Shown here in pieces: positions 1 to 10,473 of a DNA stretch of 64,000 nucleotides. A model generated the notes under the pieces. It ran no database searches and was not told where the DNA came from. It was given only the letters and a program-made list of their open reading frames with translations. The DNA is from Woeseiaceae bacterium (lineage in GTDB: Bacteria > Pseudomonadota > Gammaproteobacteria > Steroidobacterales > Woeseiaceae). Both the position numbers and the translations under genes were made by a program. Within the stretch, counting starts at the first letter, position 1. Each line of letters begins with the position of its first letter. Location: the NCBI GenBank assembly GCA_021773035.1, contig JAJFKU010000056.1, positions 1 through 64,000 of the forward strand, read 5' to 3'.

Positions 1-1
1 T

Positions 2-928
<927 letters not shown>

Positions 929-958
929 TTCATGTAGGAGCGACACCCTTCGGAACCG

Positions 959-990
959 AAAAAGCCCGGCCGTATGCCGGGCTTTTTTTT
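959..990 (+). terminator. Intrinsic terminator after hppA
   Basis: A perfect 10-bp stem (AAAGCCCGGC / GCCGGGCTTT) with a 5-nt loop runs straight into a T tract. It lies about 30 bp after the hppA stop codon and fits a Rho-independent terminator for that gene. Confidence 0.9.
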
Positions 991-1059
991 GCTCTGTTGC
1001 GCGGCAGTCCGCCTCAGGTAGAGCGATCGCTTTGAACCGGGCCGAGGGGACTTGGCGGC

Positions 1060-1302
1060 TTGAGCCTCAGCACCATCTTATCCGGCCTGTTTGTCGCTAT
1101 CTCGATGACTGCCGGCGGCGCCTGGGATAACGCCAAGAAGTACATCGAAGACGGTAACTGCGGCGGCAAGGGCTCCGATGCCCACAAAGTGGCTGTGATG
1201 GGCGACACCGTCGGCGACCCTTACAAGGATACGGCCGGTCCCGCGATTAACCCGCTGATCAAGATTATCAACGTTGCGCTGTTGATGGTGCCGCTGCTGT
1301 AA
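1060..1302 (+). pseudogene. C-terminal remnant of a second membrane pyrophosphatase
   Basis: About 80 codons that read as the last part of a membrane pyrophosphatase: [20 protein letters not shown], then [20 protein letters not shown] and a hydrophobic tail. In frame, a stop codon lies only about 27 nt upstream and no N-terminal part is present, so this cannot be a working pump. The fragment is not a copy of the neighbouring hppA end. Its AISMTAGG and [10 protein letters not shown] wording resembles the K+-independent H+-pumping subgroup (family knowledge). It keeps its own terminator. The simplest reading is the leftover of a second hppA that once stood in tandem with the intact one. Confidence 0.8.
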
Positions 1303-1327
1303 CAGCGAAGCAGCTCAAAGGAATAAG

Positions 1328-1357
1328 AAACCGCCGGCAACACCGGCGGTTTTTTTT
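1328..1357 (+). terminator. Intrinsic terminator after the hppA remnant
   Basis: A 9-bp stem (AACCGCCGG / CCGGCGGTT) with a short loop is followed by a run of T. It lies 26 nt after the remnant's stop codon and was probably the terminator of the lost gene. Confidence 0.88.
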
Positions 1358-1451
1358 GCGGAACTTAAAAAGGCTTCCCTTTGCCTAAGAGGGTATTCCA
1401 TGGATACGCGCCAACGTCGTCGGCGCCGTAAATACAAGGACCGCTGCCGGA

Positions 1452-2099
1452 ATGACCGAACAATCCCGAAAACTCACCGCTCTACTGCTGCTGTTCGCCA
1501 CAGTTTCGAACCTCCGCACGGCCAGCGCGCAGGACACACCGTTCAGGTTCGAACTCACGCCTTTCACCGCCTATCGATTGGGCGGGGGGTTTGAGGACAA
1601 TGAGGTCGACGGCGAATTCGACCTGGATGACTCTCAGGCCTACGGCTTCATGCTTAACGGCTACGTAAACCCGAACGGCCAGTGGGAGCTCATCTACGCG
1701 AGACAGGACACCGAGATCGAAACGCAGTCGCTATTCGGCAATGCGCCCGGCCTGGACATGAACGTTGAGTATCTTCAGTTCGGCGGCACCTATCTTTTCA
1801 ACGACGGCAACACGCGGCCGTTTATCGCCCTGACTCTCGGCGCTTCCCGCTTCGATCCACAACCATCCGCGTTCAGTTCAGAGAGCTTTTTTTCCGCCTC
1901 GTTCGGCGCCGGCTACCAGTTGAATGCAGGCAGCAGACTCGGGGCGCGCCTCGAAGGGCGCGTATTCACGACACTGATCGATAGTGACAGCGATATTTTC
2001 TGTGAGAGTTCCGCGATCGCCGGCAGCTGCCTGATTCGGGTTGACGGAACGACTCTTACGCAATGGGAACTCAGGGCGGGATTGGTTTTCCGCTTCTGA
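1452..2099 (+). CDS. Small outer-membrane beta-barrel protein
   Basis: The protein has 215 residues. A Sec signal peptide of about 26 residues ends at TASAQ. The rest alternates polar and hydrophobic residues in the way of a small transmembrane beta barrel (FELTPFTAYRLGG, AYGFMLNGYV, EYLQFGGTYLF, RPFIALTLGA, SFGAGYQL, GARLEGRVF, WELRAGLVFRF). It ends in Phe, the usual C-terminal signature for BAM-dependent outer-membrane proteins. Two Cys near residues 180-190 may form a disulfide in an extracellular loop. It resembles the OmpX/OmpW/OMP_b-brl type in size and shape. The exact family and ligand are unknown. It stands alone between a pyrophosphatase remnant and an unrelated oxidoreductase. Confidence 0.75.
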   Translation: MTEQSRKLTALLLLFATVSNLRTASAQDTPFRFELTPFTAYRLGGGFEDNEVDGEFDLDDSQAYGFMLNGYVNPNGQWELIYARQDTEIETQSLFGNAPGLDMNVEYLQFGGTYLFNDGNTRPFIALTLGASRFDPQPSAFSSESFFSASFGAGYQLNAGSRLGARLEGRVFTTLIDSDSDIFCESSAIAGSCLIRVDGTTLTQWELRAGLVFRF

Positions 2100-2258
2100 C
2101 CACTCCTCCCGCAGCCTGAACGCCTTGTCTTGATTTTGACTCATCCTGTGGCATCCCGGCGCCTGCTGCCGTGGCCATCGGTTACGCTTCGGAGGTATGA
2201 GACAAACCTCAACAACCGGACTTGAGTTTGTTTGTATCGCAGGCTACCGCTGCAGAAG

Positions 2259-4335
2259 ATGAATCCGAATAAGCCGAGTCGGCGCGATTTTCTGAAGCTC
2301 ACGGCGCTTGGCGGCGGCGGGCTCATTCTCGGTATACCGATGGTGACGGCATCAACTTCCGGCACGGCATTGCGCCCCCTGGTCAGGGTCGGCGCTGACG
2401 GCCACATCACACTGTTCGCGCAAAACCCGGATATGGGTCAGGGTGTCAAAACGGCGCTACCCATGATCATCGCTGAGGAACTCGATGTCGATTGGTCAAG
2501 CGTCACCGTTGAGCAGTCCGGCCTGGACACGCGTCTTGAGAATCAATTCTCCGGCGGCAGCCTGAGTGTCCGGCTGAACTTCGACACGATGCGCCGCATC
2601 GGCGCCAGTGCCAGGCAAATGCTGTTACAAGCTGCAGCCGACCACTGGCGGATACCGGCCTCGGAGCTGACGACCCGTGACGGTCGCGTTTTACACGATC
2701 AGAGAGGTTCCCTGGGCTACGGCGAGCTGGCAGAAGCCGCCGCGGCGCTGCCGGTACCCGACGATCCACCGCTCAAAACGAGCAACGAATTCAAGATAGT
2801 CGGGCACTCGATCAGCGACGTCGATATCGGCGCTATCCTTACCGGTACTCAACAGTTCAGCCAGGATCGACGGTGTCATTGGCTTCGAGATGTTGCGAAA
2901 CGAGCAACACGGCGGCCGCATCGCGCTGCCCAACAGTCCGAACTTCGTCTCCGGCGTCGCCGTGATTGCCAGCAGTACCTGGGCGGCGATGCGGGGCGCG
3001 CAACTTCTGCACGTGGAGTGGCGACATCCGGACCCAGTGCCAAGCTCCGAACACCTGATGGCCGAGTTCGAATCGGCCCTGCAAAAAAGCGGTGAACTGG
3101 TTCGCGACGACGGCAGCGTAGAAACTGCAGCAGCGAGCGACGCTGTCAGCGTTAACTCGACCTATCGACTGCCGTTTCTGGCCCATATCCCCATGGAACC
3201 GATGAACTGCACAGTCGACGCGAGCAACGGCAGAGTCGTTGTCTGGGCACCGACGCAGGAACCGCAACTACTTGTAGAAACCCTGGTGGCAACTCTCGGC
3301 GTCGAGCACGATGCCATTACTGTTCACGTACTGCGATCCGGCGGCGGCTTTGGTCGGCGCTACTATGCCGACTTTGCGGTGGACGCGGCTATTCTGTCCC
3401 GTCGGCTGAAGCAAGCAGTCAAAGTAGTCTGGACGCGAGAAGATGACGTTCGGCACGACTACTTCAGGCCGGCCAGCCTGCAGAGAGTCGCAGCCTCCGT
3501 GGACAAGACCGGCAGGATCGCCTCGTGGAACCACAAAGTCATCAGCCATGCACGCTCGGCCTATCTTGAACGCGGCGGCGTGCCAACGGAACTGGATGAC
3601 TACGAATTTCCGGCCGGTTTTGTTCCAAACCTTCGCTACGAATACGTGCACACGCCGGCACGAATTCCGCTCGGCCAGTGGCGGGCTGTTACGCACTCTT
3701 CCAACGTCTTCGTCGTCGCCAGCGCGATTGACGAACTCGCACGGGCGTCCGGCGCGGATCCGGTCGAGTTTCTGTTGCGCCTTGTCGGTAATGAGCAGTT
3801 TGTCCGGATCCGCGAAGATTTCCAGTTCGATGCCAGCCGGCTGGCTCGCGTCGTAGAACGTGCTGCCAGCGCAGCCGGCTGGAACGAAAAACGGCCGGTC
3901 GGGTTCGGCTACGGCATTGCGGCCAGTTACAATCAGGGCGCATGGGTAGCGGAAGTCGCGCAGGTGTCCGTCAGGGATCGTGCCTTAAGAATTGAGCGGC
4001 TCGTCGCAGCGATCGATTGTGGACTGGTTATCAATCCGCAGGCTGCCATCAATCAGGTACAGGGGGCAATCGTCGACGGCGTCAGCGCTGCGCTGCTTGG
4101 CGAAATCACAGTCAGCAACGGTATTGTCGACCAAAGCAATTTTCACGACTACGGATTTGTGCGGATAGGTCATATCCCGGATATCGATGTTCATTTGATC
4201 GCCAGCGACGACAGCCCCAGGGGGCTCGGTGAGGCGCCCTTGCCACCGGTCGCTCCCGCGATCTGCAATGCTATTTGCGACGCCACCGGGCAACGCATTC
4301 GCGAGCTGCCGCTGAAGAAATATTTCACTGTTTGA
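2259..4335 (+). pseudogene. Xanthine dehydrogenase-family molybdopterin-binding subunit, broken by a frameshift with deletion
   Basis: This reads as an IorB-like molybdenum hydroxylase large subunit (isoquinoline 1-oxidoreductase / aldehyde dehydrogenase type) split over two frames. The N-terminal part has a Tat signal (SRRDFLKL, then a hydrophobic stretch) and the DMGQGVKTALPMIIAEELD motif. It reads normally to LTGTQQFSQD near 2868. The C-terminal part resumes in another frame at DGVIGFEML near 2865-2890 and runs to the stop at 4335. It contains STWAAMRGA, SGGGFGRRYYADFAVDAA and the active-site GLGEAPLPP segment. About 30-40 residues usually found between the two parts (the RLPGM...PVFGG region) are missing. 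A deletion whose length is not a multiple of three is therefore likelier than a single-base error. No 2Fe-2S partner or cytochrome gene lies beside it. The start at 2259 (ATG) is preferred over a TTG nine codons upstream because it gives a standard Tat peptide. Confidence 0.8.
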
Positions 4336-4377
4336 AAACGCAATAATTGAAGGGCTCTGATCCCGTTTCGCGAATTG

Positions 4378-6708
4378 CTAGGAGTTCAGCGTGCGATAGC
4401 TGCCGGTAGTGGGAGCTGCCCCCAGTTTCGTTGGTGCTTCGATGAAATAGCCCTGCACGAAGTCGACGCCAACGTCGCGCAACCAGTCAAAGTCGTCCTG
4501 GTGCTCAACCTGTTCCGCCACGACTCTGAACTGCATGGTACGGGCCAGCTTGATCATCGCCGCGACCATCTCCTGGTTGACCAGGTCCGTTTGCAGGTTT
4601 CGCGTATACGTACCGTCTATCTTCAGATAATCGATAGGCAGATGCTTGAGGCTCGAAAAAGAGCCCAGCCCGCTACCGAAGTCGTCCAGGGAAAATTCGC
4701 AGCCGATCCCGTGCAGAACCTCGATGAAGCGCTGCGCGTGCTGCACATTGGACAGTATTGCGGTCTCGGTAACCTCGAAGCAGATAGCGGATGGCGCAAC
4801 GCCGGAACGATCCAGGGAATCGACCACAAAGCCCAGAAACGCCTCGTCGCCCAGTGTCTGACTCGAAAGGTTGATCGCGCAACTGCGTCGCGCGGATAGC
4901 TTGATCTCGCCGCTCGTGATAGCACCCAGTGCCGAATTGATAACCCAGCGATCGATCTGCGGCATCATCTGATAGCGTTCGGCCGGACGCAGGAACTCCG
5001 CAGAATCGGTGCTATGACCTCTGCCGTCTGTGAGGCGAATCAGGACCTCAACAGACGGGCCGGAGTCGGCCTTGCCGCCCATCGCAATGATCGGCTGTAC
5101 CGCGAGTTCGAAGCCGTCCTCGTGCAGCGCCGTTTGCAATTGCCGCAGCCATTGAATATCGCCACGTTCTCTTGCGACCGCTTCGTCTCGGGCGGAATAA
5201 ATATGCACTTGTCCGCGCCCCTGCTGTTTTGCCATGTAACACGCGGAGTCAGCCGCACTCATGACATCCTGCAGAGTACCGCTGGCGTGGCTGATCTCCA
5301 CCAGGCCGATCGAAATACCGATATTGAATATCTTGTCCTTCCAGACAAAACGATAGTCCGCGACGGCGGTGCAGATATCGGACGCGATCTGGCGGGCCTT
5401 TTCGATCGGACAACCGATGAGTAGCGCGCCAAATTCATCACCGCCGAGCCGGCCCACGAAGTCTGAATCGCGAACCTCCGTTTTGATTAACGAGGCCACC
5501 TCCCGAAGCATGTTGTCACCTGCCAGGTGCCCGCAGGTATCGTTAACGGCCTTGAAACGATCGAGATCCATATAGAACAACATATGCACCGCTTCTTCCG
5601 CATGTGCTGAATCCATGGCCTCGTCGAGGCGGCGTTCGAATTCCCGGCGATTGACGAGACCGGTCAAGGGATCGTGAGTAGCCTGATAGGACATCTTACG
5701 CGTCAGTCCCCGCAGCTCGCTGACGTCGTGAAAGACTACGACGGTACCTGAAATGCTGTTACCCGGCCCTCTGACCGGCGACGCCGTAATCTCAACCGAG
5801 TGTTCATGTTCGCCATCCGCGCTGACCATGACAGCGCGGCGTCCCATGTTCACGCGGCGCCGCATCGACAGACAGCGATCGACAGGATCGCCCAACGGAC
5901 GCCGATCGGCATCGTCAACGAGTGTAAACAGCTCGCCCACGCGATGACCGGCAGCGTCATCGCGGTTGGTGCCGATCAGGGACTCCGCGGCCAGATTCAT
6001 ATAGTCGATGCGACCGTCGTTGTCGGTCGTAATGACGCCCTCCGAAATGGACTCCAGCGTGTACTGGGCCTGTCGCTTACTTCGTGACAGCGATACTTCC
6101 AGGCTCTTGCGGTGACTGATATCCCTCGCGACGGTCAGGATCGCCCGCTGGCCGTGGTATTCGATATTCGAACTCTGCGCCTCAACCCACAGGCCGGTCT
6201 GGTTACCGTTGATCAGCTGAATCTCGATACGCTGCGGTGCGCTTTCTCCGGCGAGACGTTTTACCGTCGTCTTCTTGAACAAGGCCCGATAGGCTGGCTT
6301 GACCAGGTCGGCAACATCCCGGCCCACGAGTTGCGCCGGCTCAAGACCCACCAGGCTCGCGGCGGACTCGTTCGGCAACAGGATTTTGTCATCGTGGATG
6401 ATCACGATCTCTGGCAGGGTTCGCGCAAAATCCTTGAACAGGCGATCGCGCCCCTGGATCTTCTCATCGCGCTCACCGAGTGCATCGAACAGGCGATTGA
6501 CCGTATGAGCCAGCTGCGCAGTGGCCGGATCGTTGGGTATCGTCAGGCGATGCCCGACAGAGGCGTCTCTGGAGGCCTCGAGCGCCTCGTCGTTGAGGCG
6601 GCGCAGACGCCGCGCAAGATGTTCGCGAGACAGCCATAAGCACACGGATACGATAACGGCAACAACAGCGAACAACGCGAAGGCGACGATGATGCTGGCG
6701 GGTGTCAT
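4378..6708 (-). CDS. Membrane-anchored PAS-PAS-GGDEF-EAL cyclic-di-GMP protein
   Basis: The protein has 776 residues. One N-terminal transmembrane helix (about residues 6-27) is followed by a HAMP-like linker, two PAS domains (about 95-205 and 210-335), a GGDEF domain (about 340-505) and an EAL domain (about 520-770). The diguanylate cyclase signature is intact (RLGGDEF, residues 422-426), with the [10 protein letters not shown] segment upstream. The phosphodiesterase domain has EVL in place of EAL near residue 552. It keeps the other catalytic positions: INLSSQ, ETE-like VTETA, DDFGSG, YLKIDG and VAEQVE. Both activities are therefore plausible. It probably tunes cyclic-di-GMP levels in response to a signal sensed by the PAS domains. 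It is convergent with the broken hydroxylase gene and divergent from the methyltransferase gene. Confidence 0.93.
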   Translation of the reverse strand: MTPASIIVAFALFAVVAVIVSVCLWLSREHLARRLRRLNDEALEASRDASVGHRLTIPNDPATAQLAHTVNRLFDALGERDEKIQGRDRLFKDFARTLPEIVIIHDDKILLPNESAASLVGLEPAQLVGRDVADLVKPAYRALFKKTTVKRLAGESAPQRIEIQLINGNQTGLWVEAQSSNIEYHGQRAILTVARDISHRKSLEVSLSRSKRQAQYTLESISEGVITTDNDGRIDYMNLAAESLIGTNRDDAAGHRVGELFTLVDDADRRPLGDPVDRCLSMRRRVNMGRRAVMVSADGEHEHSVEITASPVRGPGNSISGTVVVFHDVSELRGLTRKMSYQATHDPLTGLVNRREFERRLDEAMDSAHAEEAVHMLFYMDLDRFKAVNDTCGHLAGDNMLREVASLIKTEVRDSDFVGRLGGDEFGALLIGCPIEKARQIASDICTAVADYRFVWKDKIFNIGISIGLVEISHASGTLQDVMSAADSACYMAKQQGRGQVHIYSARDEAVARERGDIQWLRQLQTALHEDGFELAVQPIIAMGGKADSGPSVEVLIRLTDGRGHSTDSAEFLRPAERYQMMPQIDRWVINSALGAITSGEIKLSARRSCAINLSSQTLGDEAFLGFVVDSLDRSGVAPSAICFEVTETAILSNVQHAQRFIEVLHGIGCEFSLDDFGSGLGSFSSLKHLPIDYLKIDGTYTRNLQTDLVNQEMVAAMIKLARTMQFRVVAEQVEHQDDFDWLRDVGVDFVQGYFIEAPTKLGAAPTTGSYRTLNS

Positions 6709-6909
6709 GCTAAAGCACGAATCCAGACAGAAAATATCCAGATACAGCCAAGTAAGTGATGTTCATTTGTTATTATTGGGCTCAATACGACACTCCGAAA
6801 ACGGAGATGTCAGGTAAAAGATGCTCACTTAAATCAAGCATCTGTAAGCATATCCCAGCCACGTGACGTCACTGCGGCGATTCACCATAATTCCGGAAGA
6901 GCTTCCAGA

Positions 6910-6957
6910 GGATTATGCGCCCCGGCACGACACCGTGCCGGGAAACGCGCATAATTC
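6910..6957. repeat. Long interrupted palindrome upstream of the methyltransferase gene
   Basis: An inner perfect 9-bp stem (CCCGGCACG / CGTGCCGGG, 4-nt loop ACAC, 6921-6942) is extended by an outer 9-bp stem (ATTATGCGC at 6912-6920, GCGCATAAT at 6947-6955). A 4-nt bulge on one side separates them. No T tract follows, so it is not a standard terminator. It sits 37 nt before the ATG at 6992 and could shape the mRNA leader or be a REP-like element. Confidence 0.7.
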
Positions 6958-6991
6958 GCATGAATTTCAACGATTAACGGATAAGGCACGT

Positions 6992-7642
6992 ATGAACACA
7001 GATATTGCCCGTCAACAGATGATCAAACAACAGGTTCGCGCCTGGGACGTCCTTGACGAGACCGTACTCACCGGGCTCGCCGAAGTAGCCCGCGAGCGCT
7101 TTGTACCCGACGGCTTCGAAGCACTCGCATTTGCGGACACGGAAATACCGATCGGGCACGGGCAACTGATGATGACGCCAACGATCGAAGGCCGTGTTTT
7201 GCAGGCGCTGGCACTCGCGGGCGGCGAAACGGTTCTGGAAGTCGGTACCGGCAGCGGTTTTCTGACGGCGTGCCTGGCAACTCTCTCCGCGCATGTGACG
7301 AGTATCGACGTCTATGACGATTTTCTGAACGCTGCCCGACAAAAGCTATCGGACAATGACATGGGAAATGTGGACTTGCTGCAGATGGACGTAACACAAC
7401 AGCTTCCGGAGGCAAGCTTCGATGCGATTGCTGTCACAGGTTCCCTGCAGAGCTTCGACACGCGGCTGGTCCAGGCTCTGAATCCCGGCGGCCGCTTGTT
7501 CGTCGTCGTTGGCGATGCACCGGCGATGTCCGCCATACGGGTAACGCGTAGCGATGAAGACGACTGGCACAGCGAAGTATTGTTCGAGACACATCTGCCA
7601 GCGCTTGTGAATGGCGCGCTGCCGCCACAATTTTGTTTTTAA
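6992..7642 (+). CDS. Protein-L-isoaspartate O-methyltransferase family protein
   Basis: The protein has 216 residues from the ATG at 6992, which starts MNTDIARQQMIKQQVRAW, the normal beginning of this family. An in-frame ATG at 6863 would translate through the large palindrome and adds nothing recognisable, so I reject it. The SAM-binding motif is present (ETVLEVGTGSGFLTA), as is the RERFVP segment of PCMT proteins. The family methylates isoaspartyl residues so that damaged proteins can be repaired. The divergent short members found beside tolC in gammaproteobacteria are often annotated the same way, but their substrate is uncertain. It probably precedes tolC as an independent or loosely linked gene, with a 135-bp gap. 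Confidence 0.85.
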   Translation: MNTDIARQQMIKQQVRAWDVLDETVLTGLAEVARERFVPDGFEALAFADTEIPIGHGQLMMTPTIEGRVLQALALAGGETVLEVGTGSGFLTACLATLSAHVTSIDVYDDFLNAARQKLSDNDMGNVDLLQMDVTQQLPEASFDAIAVTGSLQSFDTRLVQALNPGGRLFVVVGDAPAMSAIRVTRSDEDDWHSEVLFETHLPALVNGALPPQFCF

Positions 7643-7777
7643 ATTAAAGTGCTGATCAGCGAAACCAGTTGCGTAGCTGCTGCATCTAAAACAGTAGAGA
7701 ACTTTCCAACTGATTTAGTGATGTAGTAGACTATAACACCTCAAGCTGAACAGCTTTCAATTCCGGAACGGGAAAAG

Positions 7778-9202
7778 ATGAAAAAAGCTAAAAATATCAA
7801 ACCTTTACTGACTGTGCTGGCTGCCCTCACGCTAGCTGCGCCCGCTCATTCAGCCTCACTGCTCGAGATTTACCAGCAGGCGCTGCAAGGCGATCCGCAG
7901 ATTCATGAAGCCGAAGCCAGGCGCCTCGCGGCCCTGGAAGCGAAGCCGCAGGCGCGCGGTGTATTGCTGCCGCAGATTGGCTTTGGCGGTTCGTACACGT
8001 CGTCAGAGCGATCAGGCCCCGACCTCGTCGCGAATCCCGACCCGAACCTGCCGCCCGTTCCGGTGACGTCGACCACCGACAACGACATACTGCAGTGGGG
8101 TTTCACCCTGCGGCAATCGCTGTTCCGCTGGGATCAGATCGTCAACCTGAAGCGCGCCGATAAAACGATCACCCGGGCCGAAGCGGTCCGCGAAGCTGCG
8201 CAACAGGATCTTATCGTTCGCGTTGCGCAACGCTACTTCGACGTTCTCGCGGCGGAAGACCGACTGACGTCGATCAACGCCAATCGTGAAGCGATCGCCC
8301 GTCAGCTGGAACAGGCCAAACAGCGTTTTGACGTGGGCCTTATCGCCATCACGGATGTTCAGGAATCGCAGGCTGCGTATGACCAATCCGTGGCAAACGA
8401 AATTGGTGCCAAGCGCACCCTGGCCACAGCACGGGAGTTCCTGCGGGAAATTACCGGGCAGTATGTTGCTGAGCTACACGCACCGGCAGACGATTTTCCA
8501 CTGCTGAACCCGGAACCGAACAACGAAACGAACTGGGTGGACCTGTCACTGAAGCAAAATCTGAACCTGGTCGCCAGCCGGCTCGACGAGCGGCTGGCCC
8601 GCGACGAAATATCGTTCCGTCGAAACGGCTACTACCCGACGCTTGACCTGGTAGTGCGTAACGGAGAGACGGACACCAACTCGGAATACACAGCACCCGG
8701 TATCAGTCAAACCGACGACTTCAAGAATGACAGCAACAGCGTTGCGTTGGAGTTTAGCGTCCCATTGTTTGCAGGTGGCAGCAACAACTCACGGGTAAAG
8801 GAAGCGATTTACCTGCATCGGGCGAGCCGCGAACAATTGCAACGCGTCACCCGGGAAACCGAACGGCAGGCTCGCGATGCCTATCTTGGCGTGCTCTCCG
8901 AAATCAGTCGGGTCCAGGCTCTGGAACAGGCTGTCGCATCCAGCCGAACGGCACTGCAGGCAACTCAGGCAGGCTACGAAGTCGGAACCCGTACCATCGT
9001 CGAAGTACTGAACTCGCAGTTCTCGCTGTACGACGCAATCACGAACTTCTATCAGAGCCGCTACGACTACATCATGAACGCACTGCGCTTGAAGCAGGCC
9101 GCCGGCACCTTACAGGTACAAGACCTCGAACAGATCGATCAATGGCTGAAAGAGCGCCCAACTCCGGAGGAGGCTGCAGCCACAAGAGCTGAAAGCTCCT
9201 AG
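7778..9202 (+). CDS. tolC: TolC-family outer-membrane channel protein
   Basis: The protein has 474 residues. A Sec signal peptide ends near SAS after residue 26, and the mature part begins LLEIYQQALQGDPQIHEAEA, typical of TolC. The two internally related halves expected of the family are visible, each with long Ala/Gln/Glu-rich helices (ITDVQESQAAYDQSV and RTIVEVLNSQFSLYDAITNF). Trimers of this family form the outer-membrane exit duct of type I secretion systems and tripartite efflux pumps. The C-terminal tail is short. The stop codon overlaps the waaA stop on the opposite strand (shared CTAG), so the two genes converge with no spacer and no room for a terminator between them. Confidence 0.95.
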   Translation: MKKAKNIKPLLTVLAALTLAAPAHSASLLEIYQQALQGDPQIHEAEARRLAALEAKPQARGVLLPQIGFGGSYTSSERSGPDLVANPDPNLPPVPVTSTTDNDILQWGFTLRQSLFRWDQIVNLKRADKTITRAEAVREAAQQDLIVRVAQRYFDVLAAEDRLTSINANREAIARQLEQAKQRFDVGLIAITDVQESQAAYDQSVANEIGAKRTLATAREFLREITGQYVAELHAPADDFPLLNPEPNNETNWVDLSLKQNLNLVASRLDERLARDEISFRRNGYYPTLDLVVRNGETDTNSEYTAPGISQTDDFKNDSNSVALEFSVPLFAGGSNNSRVKEAIYLHRASREQLQRVTRETERQARDAYLGVLSEISRVQALEQAVASSRTALQATQAGYEVGTRTIVEVLNSQFSLYDAITNFYQSRYDYIMNALRLKQAAGTLQVQDLEQIDQWLKERPTPEEAAATRAESS

Positions 9203-10473
9203 GCAACTGTCGCATCTTCAAGAACGGGCTCAACCAACACCATTAGCCGTTCCAGCGCACCGCGGTTTCGTGCCAGCACCCCGAAACCGTTGCGACCTAT
9301 TTCCTGTGCCTCATCCGGGTTGCTCAGCAGGCGCGACAGCGTTGCTGCCAGCTCCTCCGCGTCAGCTACGATCCGGCACGCGCCGGATGCAACGAATTCG
9401 TCAGCTATCTCCTGAGTATTGAACAGGTGTTGTCCCGTAACGATAGGCAGACCCTGCGCCGCCGGCTCAAGTAAGTTGTGCCCACCGACCGGAACCAGGC
9501 TGCCGCCGACGAATGCGATATCGCCGGCAGCGAAAAACAACGGCACCTCACCCATGGTATCTGCCAGAAACACATTGCTTGACGGGCTGCAGGGCTGCAT
9601 CGAAGTTCTGCGCACGACATTGAAAGCCTCGCTTTCGATCAACTCAAAAACGCCGTCGAAGCGCTCCGGGTGACGGGGAACCAGGACGAGCAAGGCATCA
9701 GGATGATCTTCAAGCAAGCGCCGGTGCGCGGCCAGGACCTGCTCCTCCTCACCATCGTGGGTACTCGCGGCGACCCAAACCGGGCGCGACCCGAAAAAAG
9801 TACTGCGCAGGACCTCACCCTCCGGTTTGACCTTTGCGTCCAGCTGTACATCGAATTTGATGTTCCCGGTCACCTGTGTACGAGAAGAACTCGCGCCGAG
9901 CTCAAGAAAGCGATCCGCGTCCGCCTGGCTTTGCGCCGCAATGATAATGCCGTGCGAGAGCGTTTCCTTGATCAACGGCAGCAGTCGCCGATAACCGGGA
10001 ACCGATCGTGGCGAAATTCTGGCGCTGACCAGTATCAGTGGAATACCGCGCACGCCACAACCACGGTACAAATTCGGCCAGATCTCGGTTTCCATGATCA
10101 TGGCCGCACGCGGTTGAGTCGACTTAAAGAAACTTCGTACAGCATTCGGGAACTCGAAGGGTATGTAGCAGTGCTCAACGGTATCGCCGAGTGCCGACCT
10201 GACACGCGCTGCTCCGGTGGGCGTAACCGTCGTGAGCAACAGTTTTCGGGCCGGAAACCGGGCACGCAATGCATGTATCAGCGGCACCGCTGCCTGGACT
10301 TCACCGACGGAAACCGCGTGAACCCATATACACTCATCGAACTCCGGAAAACCGAAACCGAAGCGCTGCGGCAGTCGATCGAGATAGTTTCGATTGCCGA
10401 TGCCCCGCACCAGCCAGTAGACGGCAAACGGAATCAGCAGCAGATAAGTCAGTAAGTTGTAGAGTAGGCGCAC
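9199..10473 (-). CDS. waaA: 3-deoxy-D-manno-octulosonic acid (Kdo) transferase
   Basis: The protein has 424 residues, the usual length. It transfers Kdo from CMP-Kdo to lipid IVA at the inner membrane during lipopolysaccharide core assembly. An N-terminal hydrophobic anchor (LLTYLLLIPFAVYWLV) precedes the GT-B fold. Family motifs include WVHAVSVGEVQAA, METEIWPNLYR, LVSARISPRS and the C-terminal GGSLVPVGGHNLLEPAA nucleotide-binding loop. The start is GTG and overlaps the hldE stop by one base (TAGTG), so the two genes are translationally coupled and form an LPS-core operon. Confidence 0.96.
   Translation of the reverse strand: MRLLYNLLTYLLLIPFAVYWLVRGIGNRNYLDRLPQRFGFGFPEFDECIWVHAVSVGEVQAAVPLIHALRARFPARKLLLTTVTPTGAARVRSALGDTVEHCYIPFEFPNAVRSFFKSTQPRAAMIMETEIWPNLYRGCGVRGIPLILVSARISPRSVPGYRRLLPLIKETLSHGIIIAAQSQADADRFLELGASSSRTQVTGNIKFDVQLDAKVKPEGEVLRSTFFGSRPVWVAASTHDGEEEQVLAAHRRLLEDHPDALLVLVPRHPERFDGVFELIESEAFNVVRRTSMQPCSPSSNVFLADTMGEVPLFFAAGDIAFVGGSLVPVGGHNLLEPAAQGLPIVTGQHLFNTQEIADEFVASGACRIVADAEELAATLSRLLSNPDEAQEIGRNGFGVLARNRGALERLMVLVEPVLEDATVA

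Noticed and set aside
6863-6991. Longer reading of the methyltransferase gene from an ATG at 6863
   Set aside because: The extra codons run through the large palindrome and add nothing recognisable. The family-typical start MNTDIARQQM is at 6992.
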